Of a stretch of DNA of 51,191 nucleotides, positions 16,940 through 23,600 are shown one piece after another. The position numbers and the translations under genes are program-made. The stretch's first letter is position 1; every line of letters starts with the position of its first letter. The notes under the pieces are model-generated. The model was not told the origin of the DNA, did no database searches, and saw only the letters and a program-made list of their open reading frames with translations. This stretch comes from an uncultured Myxococcales bacterium (GTDB lineage Bacteria; Myxococcota_A; UBA9042), in assembly GCA_903842345.1 (NCBI GenBank), contig CAIMLR010000029.1:1-51191 (forward strand). Direction: 5' to 3'.

Positions 16940-17274
16940 GGCATCACCATCCCCGTGTTGGTCTTCATCGGTCGTGCAAGCGGGTGCAAAGACACGACAA
17001 TCAGTTCGTCCTCAGGATCAGGGTCGATCGTCACCTTCAGGTACCAACCCTTGCTGTTCCACTTCACGCCGTACACGTCACACATCGTCGTCTGTGCCAA
17101 TGTTTCCGAGAAGATGCCCGGATGTAACCCCGCGATGACCGTCGCGGCGGCGTGGGTCGCGGCCTCAAACGTTGGGAACGAAGCCAACGCCTTGGTTGCC
17201 GACAAGATCATCTTGCCGTTCGCCGCCAACTCCTTCACCTTGTCGATGTCCCAGTGCGGCGTCTTGGCCTTCAT
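16936..17274 (-). CDS. mqsR: MqsR-type toxin
   Basis: A 112-aa protein from the ATG at 17274 (MKAKTPHWDIDKVKELA) with AGGAGG upstream. MqsR signatures are seen: TPHxxxxxVKxL at the start, CDVYGVKWNSKGWYLKVTI near 70-88 and LIVVSLHPL near the end, matching the QDVY...YLKI...LIVSF core of E. coli MqsR. MqsR is a sequence-specific mRNA endonuclease. It appears full length apart from a short C-terminal extension. Confidence 0.8.
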   Translation of the reverse strand: MKAKTPHWDIDKVKELAANGKMILSATKALASFPTFEAATHAAATVIAGLHPGIFSETLAQTTMCDVYGVKWNSKGWYLKVTIDPDPEDELIVVSLHPLARPMKTNTGMVMP

Positions 17275-17349
17275 ACGGCCTCCTGAATCCCAAAGTATGT
17301 GAACTCGGTTCACACGTCAAGAACGGAGTGACGCGAAAGGGGAACCGGC

Positions 17350-18225
17350 TCAGAACGGCAAGTCATCATCCCGAAGTAAGTCCACGGGTTCAACGGCTCG
17401 AACGGTTGGCTCGGCTCGATTCGGACCGGGCGGGAACACGAAGTCATCGAAGGTGTCGAAGACACCGCCGTGTTCCCGCACCACCTTGGCCTTGGCGACA
17501 AGCTGGACGCATTGCAGCCCGTAGTTGCTGTAGTCCTGCAAGTGCCAGAACCCGTCGCCGCCGAAGTCCAAGAAAACTGGCCTTGTTGCGTCGTACCAGA
17601 CACTTCGGGGGCGAACCCAGTCGTACAGGTGGTGGCCCCAGTACGTCCGACGGACTGCATCCTCGATTTCGTGTCCGCCGTGGATACGCACGAGATCCCC
17701 CGGTTTCCGATTGGGGTCGTCGGACGGTCGCATGAACATCAGCTGCCGCCTCGTGAAATGCCGCCGGTTCGGGAAGAACCTGATGTCGTCGTTGCCAGAC
17801 CAGTCGGGCGATGGCAGCCGCTCCAGCACGTGGAACTGCCCGATGAACGGCAACCCATTCACGATCCAGATCATCTTGCCGTAGAATGCCTCTCGGCTTC
17901 GCAGCTCATCCGCCGACATCGCAGAGTTCTGGAACTCGACGACAACACCGGTATCCGTCTTCACGTCTGCGATGTGCTTCTCGCCCGTGATGGCGTCGAA
18001 GTTGACGACCTCCCGCCATGCTGCTGGGAATCGCGACTTCCACGCCCGGTGCCAGTCGGTTTCGTTTTCCCACCACGGATCACAGTGGCGGCGGCCTCTA
18101 TGTGCCCAATGCCAAAGGATTTTCTCTCCGCACTTCGCCAAGGTCGCGTTCATGCACAAGGGGCAGTGCCCTTTCAGCCCCGGGTGGGCCTCGACTCGTT
18201 CTCCTTGGAACATGGCGAATTGCAT
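17350..18225 (-). CDS. CoiA-like competence/nuclease family protein
   Basis: A 291-aa protein from the ATG at 18225 (MQFAMFQGERVEAHPGLKGH). Family features run in order: CPLCMNATLAKCG zinc-type knuckle near 21-33, WHWAHRGRRHCDPWWENET near 38-56, DWHRAWK, and a PD-(D/E)xK core GEKHIADVKTD (Asp near 88) then VVVEFQNSAMS with Glu-x-Gln near 97-99. CoiA was named for competence, but such proteins are widespread on mobile DNA and are predicted nucleases. The C-terminal 150 residues are unassigned and end acidic. It stands alone, divergent from the next small gene. Confidence 0.7.
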   Translation of the reverse strand: MQFAMFQGERVEAHPGLKGHCPLCMNATLAKCGEKILWHWAHRGRRHCDPWWENETDWHRAWKSRFPAAWREVVNFDAITGEKHIADVKTDTGVVVEFQNSAMSADELRSREAFYGKMIWIVNGLPFIGQFHVLERLPSPDWSGNDDIRFFPNRRHFTRRQLMFMRPSDDPNRKPGDLVRIHGGHEIEDAVRRTYWGHHLYDWVRPRSVWYDATRPVFLDFGGDGFWHLQDYSNYGLQCVQLVAKAKVVREHGGVFDTFDDFVFPPGPNRAEPTVRAVEPVDLLRDDDLPF

Positions 18226-18350
18226 GTGATTCCTTGCTCGGGGGTGCTGTGCCGGTTCCGCCCAGTGCCAGCGTAGACCATAAACCCTGCCTTCTGCTAC
18301 AAGAGCGTCGGTTGCTCGGGCCAACGCCAACAAGGCGGAGAGGAGCCGCA

Positions 18351-18560
18351 ATGCTGGAACCGCTTGATGTCATGAAGGTACAGGAGATCCTTGCTGCGGC
18401 AAAGCGGCAGAAACGGCGCGTGACGGGCCGACGAACGGATGGTTCTGTCTTCACCGGCATTCCGGACTACGCAGAAGGTGACGGCAGTTGGTGGCTAATC
18501 GCAGGGCGTGAAGACCCGTTGGTTCAAATCAACAACGAGGAAGTTGCCGAAATCCGGTAA
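18351..18560 (+). CDS. Small hypothetical protein
   Basis: A 69-aa protein (MLEPLDVMKVQEILAAAKRQ) preceded by AGAGGAGCC. An N-terminal helix is followed by a predicted beta region (RVTGRRTDGSVFTGIPD, DGSWWLIAG, PLVQINNEEVAEIR) that resembles a small SH3-like fold. No function is known. It is 47 nt upstream of the AbiJ-like gene and may share its operon. Confidence 0.6.
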   Translation: MLEPLDVMKVQEILAAAKRQKRRVTGRRTDGSVFTGIPDYAEGDGSWWLIAGREDPLVQINNEEVAEIR

Positions 18561-18607
18561 CGGACACGGTAAAGCTCCTCAGCGCGGGATCGGCAGGATA
18601 GTAAGCA

Positions 18608-19435
18608 ATGTCATCGCTGACCCCAGTTGAAAAACGAATGGTGGAGCAACTGCTCGGGATGGGCAGTGGATACGTTTTCGACTTCAATGACCGGAGCTTC
18701 TCGGCGTTCTTCCGCGAAGTGGCCAACCTCGACATCAACGAGAACGTGTACCACCGGGACGGCAACTCCAAGGCGAAGCGGATGCGGGTGTTTTGGGAAG
18801 TTGAGCCCGATGCGATTGTCGGGCTGGTGCTGAGCGAACTTCTGAAGCTCAAGGCCATCGACCTGAAGGACGATGAGCAGCTCGTTTTCACGGCCTGCCA
18901 AGTGGCTGCCGACCGGCTTCTAGGCAAGAAGCCGAAGCCGACTCAAACCGTTCAATCTGAAGCCGAACTTCTGCGACTGGACTTTGGGGCTGCATCCATT
19001 GCAGCCCTGCCGATCGAAGCGTTGTTGATCCCCATACTTGAACTCAGGCTTGCTGAGGCTGAACGGTGCATGCGGGCGGATGCGTGGTTGTCCGTGGTCA
19101 TCCTGTGCGGTAGCGTGCTTGAAGCCGCTCTGCTTGGCACCGCCCTTCAACACCCGAAGGACTTCAACGAATCGGCGGTCAGCCCGAAGGACAGATCGGG
19201 AAAGGTCTTGCCGCTCCACGACTGGAAGCTGGCTCACCTTGTCGATGTTGCCCACGATTGCCGGTTCTTGAAGGTGGATGTCAGGAAATTCAGTCATGTT
19301 CTTCGAGAATTCCGAAACCATGTGCATCCATGGGAGCAGTTGGCGTCCCGGTTCAGCCCAGACAAGCACACCGCGTTGATCTGCATACAGGTGCTCAAGG
19401 CTGCCATCGCTGACTTGGCCCGCGAGCGGGCGTAA
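18608..19435 (+). CDS. AbiJ-like putative abortive infection protein
   Basis: A 275-aa protein. The N-terminal ~100 residues (VEQLLGMGSGYVFDFNDRSF, then SKAKRMRVFWE and VGLVLSELL) match the N-terminal domain found in AbiJ-type proteins. The C-terminal part (AWLSVVILCGSVLEAALLG near 159-177, FSHVLREFRNHVHPWEQL near 228-245) is helical with RNxxH as in HEPN folds (Arg236, His240). AbiJ-family proteins are reported to abort phage infection. Active-site identity is inferred. Confidence 0.65.
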   Translation: MSSLTPVEKRMVEQLLGMGSGYVFDFNDRSFSAFFREVANLDINENVYHRDGNSKAKRMRVFWEVEPDAIVGLVLSELLKLKAIDLKDDEQLVFTACQVAADRLLGKKPKPTQTVQSEAELLRLDFGAASIAALPIEALLIPILELRLAEAERCMRADAWLSVVILCGSVLEAALLGTALQHPKDFNESAVSPKDRSGKVLPLHDWKLAHLVDVAHDCRFLKVDVRKFSHVLREFRNHVHPWEQLASRFSPDKHTALICIQVLKAAIADLARERA

Positions 19436-19487
19436 CCGGATCTTGCGGGCCACCGCATCCATCACGAACCAAGGAAGTTGAGACTCG

Positions 19488-19718
19488 ATGGAAAGGAGCC
19501 CAAAGAATTCAGCACCAACAGGTTCATGCGTAGTCGTGGCCGAGAGCGGCACGGCTGCGCAAGCCGTGCATTCACCAGCCGAGTACGACGCCGTGACTGA
19601 ACAGGCCCGATTCGTTGCAGCGGTGGACGCCGGGCTGGCTGATGCCGACGCCGGGCGTGTGCATCGGTCTGACGCCGTGCTGGCCCGTGTGCGTCAACGC
19701 CACAGGCCACGGGATTGA
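19488..19718 (+). CDS. Small antitoxin-like protein
   Basis: A 76-aa protein. The C-terminal part VAAVDAGLADADAGRVHRSD and the following AVLARVRQRH resemble the tail of short antitoxins in which a GLADADAG-hinge precedes a helix, but the N-terminal DNA-binding strand is not obvious. AAGGAAG lies about 10 nt before the ATG. No toxin gene follows; 230 nt later the island ends. It could be a solitary antitoxin or a spurious ORF. Confidence 0.35.
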   Translation: MERSPKNSAPTGSCVVVAESGTAAQAVHSPAEYDAVTEQARFVAAVDAGLADADAGRVHRSDAVLARVRQRHRPRD

Positions 19719-19829
19719 CCGCCCATGGCGCTAACTTAAGTTATTGGTATTACAAGACATGTGTGGCGTTGTGACAATGCCAAAAGTTCACCGATCACGT
19801 TTCAACCGGATTCGTCATCAGCAGAACCG

Positions 19830-19862
19830 GGGGGCAACAACGGGGGGCAACGTTGCCCCCCG
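19830..19862. repeat. Direct repeat plus perfect palindrome near island border
   Basis: GGGGGGCAACA at 19830-19840 is followed by GGGGGGCAACGTTGCCCCCC at 19843-19862, a perfect 20-bp palindrome. It could form a strong hairpin or serve as a dimer or recombinase binding site. It lies about 85 nt from the tRNA-Arg fragment. Confidence 0.7.
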
Positions 19863-19946
19863 GAGCCACCGCCAAATGGTGGTGCGCAACGATAAAGTCA
19901 TTGAAATATTTGGACTGTCTTACTCCCCCAAGGGGCCATCAGAGCC

Positions 19947-19991
19947 CTTCTAAGCCGACGGTCACAGGTTCGAATCCTGTTGGGCGCGCCA
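19947..19991 (+). other. 3' fragment of tRNA-Arg(UCU), island attachment site
   Basis: The sequence begins in an anticodon loop CTTCTAA (anticodon UCU) and continues through a T-arm ACAGG-TTCGAAT-CCTGT to the acceptor strand TGGGCGCG and an encoded CCA. No D-arm or 5' acceptor strand (expected near GCGCCCA) is present upstream, so it is not a complete tRNA gene. Such 3' fragments are left when an integrative element inserts into a tRNA gene. The intact copy should be at the other end of the island, outside the window. Confidence 0.75.
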
Positions 19992-20065
19992 GTAGTTAGC
20001 TCGGGTCTGTCGGGTAGGGTACTAGGTTTATGGCACTAGGTTTGGGCCGGCCCCCTGCGCTCCGG

Positions 20066-20470
20066 CTAGTTGACGTCCTGAGCAGACTGCGCAAGGCGCG
20101 GACGGATCCGGCGAATGGCGTCAGCCTTGGCGGCGTCGCCAATGCCAGCGTATTGCTCCGTCATCGGTTCAGAGGTGTGGCCCATGATGGCGCGCAGGGT
20201 GATTCGGTCGACGCCCTCGGCCAGCATCATCGTGTTCAAGCTGCGGCGCATGACCTGCGGACCGATCCACTGACCGATCTTGCCTGGCACCGACTCAAAC
20301 ACCAACTCGGTCTCCAGTCCCTTCGCCTCGTCGTCGATCTGCTGTTTCGCGTGCGCCTGCAGGATCGGCGCCACGTCTCCGGTCAGCGGCACCACGCGCT
20401 GCTGCTGGGGCTTGGCGCGCTGCAGCGGGATGCCGCGGGACACCGCGCGCTTGATCGTGGTGACATTTGC
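20066..20470 (-). pseudogene. C-terminal half of a second tyrosine recombinase
   Basis: About 130 residues align in style to the catalytic domain of tRNA-associated integrases: RVVPLTGDVAPILQAH, LETELVFES, then VMRRSLNTMMLAEGVDRI, MGHTSEPMT and EQYAG with the presumed nucleophile Tyr. The N-terminal domain and first catalytic Arg are absent. The frame stays open to the right only as antisense of the next gene. It is unlike the recombinase at 7457-8392. It lies 75 nt beyond the tRNA fragment, in the place an integrase of an older element would occupy. Confidence 0.7.
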
Positions 20471-20610
20471 GCTTGGTGCTGTGGCGAGTTTTTCAGGCAT
20501 TTGCGGCGTCAACACCTGCGTCCAGCAGTGCTCTGGGGACGTCACTCCGCGGAATGCACGAACTGCCTCGCCATGAACCGAGACGCGCAAGTCAATGAAT
20601 CCAAATTGCA

Positions 20611-23600
20611 CTACGGCGCGTGCAGCGTGTACAGCGCCTGGATCTCTGAAGCGGTCAACGCAACGTTCCAGATGGCGACGTCGTCGATCGAACCCTGAAA
20701 GAACTCGGTCCCGGCCGTCTTGCCGATGGCGAAGTTCTGCAGCGTGAAGTTGGCAGGGGCGGCTGCTGTGAGGCCACCAATGAAGTTGCCATCCACGTAA
20801 ATCGCCTTGCCGAGCGTCGCGGCGTCGTAGGTCGTCACGACGAAGTGCCACGCGTTGACCAGCGAGAAGCCGGTGTGGACGTCCAAGTCGGATGCCCACC
20901 AGTAGTCGATGACTTCGTCGTTGGCCGCGCCGAGGCGGAAGCCGTTGCACGCATAGCCCGTGCCCCAGTTGCCGTAGCCGACGATACCGCCGTTGTTCGT
21001 AGCCGTGGGAAAGATCCAAGCTGCGATCGTGTAGCCGGTGGTTTGCGGGATGCCGACCGGGGAATCGACGTACATCGCGCCCGGCGTGTTTGGCCCGGCG
21101 AAGGTGGCCGCAGCGGAGCCGACCTTGGCCACGGCCGTGAAGCCGATTCCAGTGTCTGCGTGCGTCGTGCCGTCGTTGCTGCCAACGCTGTCGGTCCAAG
21201 CGTTGTCCAACGGCCAGTAGGCTACGAGGTTATCCGGATCGGGCGCCCAAGCCGGAGCCTTGGTGCAAATCGCGCCCACGGCGTTGTAGCCGCCCGGGCA
21301 CGCGCACGCCGTGGCTTGGCCGGTCTGCGTGCACGTCGCTTCCGCCGCGCAGCCGCCGCTGTTGACGCCGCAGTCGGCGAGCGTGTGGTAGCGACTGTTC
21401 AGCACGGCCTGGACGGCTTGGCGGTCAGCGTCGCTCATCACGCCGGTGTAGACGCGAATTTCCGCGATTTCCGCGTCCGTCCACTCGCCGGTCAGGTAGC
21501 CGCCGACGCACAGGCCATTGGGCCCCGCCACGCCGCCGTTGCCGTTCAGGATCAGTTGGCCGTTGCGGTACACCTTGGACACGCTGCCCGACATCGTCGA
21601 TGCGTACAGGATCGGGTTTGTCGTGGCAGGTGTGCCGGAGCCCAACGCACCTTCAAAGTACGCAGCGTCCTCATTTCCCGCCCACCAGCCGAGCACCCAG
21701 TCATTGCCGGTTGGGTAGGGCGCCGTCAGGATCCGGCCGTGGAGCAAGCCTTTTTGACGGGCGACCACGAAGACGGTCACCGGCGCGGGGAAATTCGTGA
21801 AAGTGCAAACCTGCTTGCCAGCGGTGGTGACGATGGACGCGTAGTGGGCGAGGCCGTCCGTCGTCACCGTGGGCTGCTTGGTCGGGTCGCTCTGGAACAT
21901 GTCGTTGCCGTTGCCACTCTGGTCTTGCCACGTCGCGACGTTGCTGCCGTTCATCACGATGCCCAGGTCCGCGCGCAGCCGCAGGAGCAGTCCGCTCGTG
22001 ATGTCGGCGACGCACGAGAAGCTGCCGGCAGAATTGAGGCACGTGAGGATTGTGCCGCATCCGCCGTTGCTGGTCGTGCACTCGTCGATGTCGACGCAGC
22101 TCGTCGTGCTCGTTCCCGTGTAGCCGGGCGGACAAGCGCCGCAGGAGAACGACCCTGCGGTGTTGTTGCACACCGTCAGCGCGTCGCAGCCGCCGTTGGC
22201 CGTCGCGCACTCGTCGATGTCCGTGCACGTGAAGCCGTCGCCGCCAAAGCCGCTGTGGCACGTGCAGGTGAAGCTGCCGATCGTGTTGGTGCAGTCCGCG
22301 CTCAGGCTGCAGCCGCCGCTGTTGGTCGCGCACTCGTCGATATCCGTGCACGTGAAGCCGTTCCCGTTGTAGCCGCTGCCGCACGCGCAGCCCACGGTGG
22401 GCGAGACGCAAGAGCCGCTCGCGTCACAACCGATGCCTGGCACGCAACTGCCGCCCTGGCACGTGTCCGCTTGGGTGCACGCTGTGCCGTCGCTGCAAGC
22501 GCCGCTGTTGGCGAGGTGCGTGCAGCCAGCCGTCAAGTCGCACGCGTCGTCCGTGCAAATGTTGCCGTCATTGCAGTTGGCGCTGGCGCCAGCCAGGCAC
22601 GCGCTGCTGACGCAGACATCGCCGACTGTGCAGGCGTTGCCGTCGCTGCACGTCGCCGAGTTGGCGCTGGAGGTGCACCCGACGTTGGCCACGCAGGTGT
22701 CGTCCGTGCACGGATTGGCGTCGTCGCACAGCGCGAGAGTTCCGCCCACGCACGCGCCCTGTTGGCACGCGTCGACCGTCGTGCATGGGTCGCTGTCGTT
22801 GCAGGCGCCAGCACTGGGCGTGCTGTTGCACTTGTTGGCCGCGCAGGCATCCGCGGTACACGGGTTGCCGTCGTCGCACGAGGTCGCGCCGCTGCCCGCG
22901 CACGCGCCGTTCTGGCACGAGTCGCTGTTGGTGCAGTAGTCGCCGTCGTTGCATAAAGTGCCGTTGGTCACAGGCGCGTAGACGCAGCCCGTGCTCGGGT
23001 CGCAGCTTTCCGTGGTGCAGGCGTTCTTGTCGTCGCAGGGCAGGAGTGTCCCGGACACGCAGGCCCCGCCGCTGCACCCATCGCCAATCGTACAGACGTC
23101 GCCGTCGCTGCACACGGCCGTCGAGTTGACATGGCTGCAGCCGGTCTGCGTGGAACAGTCGTCGGTGGTGCATGGGTTGTTGTCGTCGCATAAGGTCGCC
23201 GGCCCGCCGTTGCATTGCCCGTTCTGGCACGTGTCGCCGCTGGTGCAAGCGTTGTCGTCGGAGCAGGTCGCGGCGCCGGGGAGGAACGAGCAGCCGCTGG
23301 CGGGCAAGCACGTGTCGACGGTGCACGGGTCGCCGTCCGCGCAGGTCGTCTGGGCTCCGGACAAGCAGACGCCGCCGCCACAAATGTCGCCAACTGTGCA
23401 GACGCTGCCGTCTACGCAAGGTGCCTGGTTGTTGGTCGCCGTGCAGCCGCCCGCGATATCACACACTTCCGTCGTGCAAGGGTTGCCGTCGTCACAGGTA
23501 ACCGGCGTCTGCGACTTGCACGTGCCACCGCCACAGACCTCGTCCGTCGTGCAGGAGTTCTGGTCGTTGCAGGGCGCTGTGTTGTTGGTGAACGTGCAGC

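Noticed and set aside
19744-19953. 69-codon plus-strand open frame ending at the tRNA fragment
   Set aside because: It spans the palindrome and has no protein-like pattern or ribosome binding site; probably chance.
19947-19991. Complete tRNA-Arg gene
   Set aside because: Only anticodon loop, T-arm and acceptor 3' strand exist; no D-arm or 5' acceptor strand precedes them.
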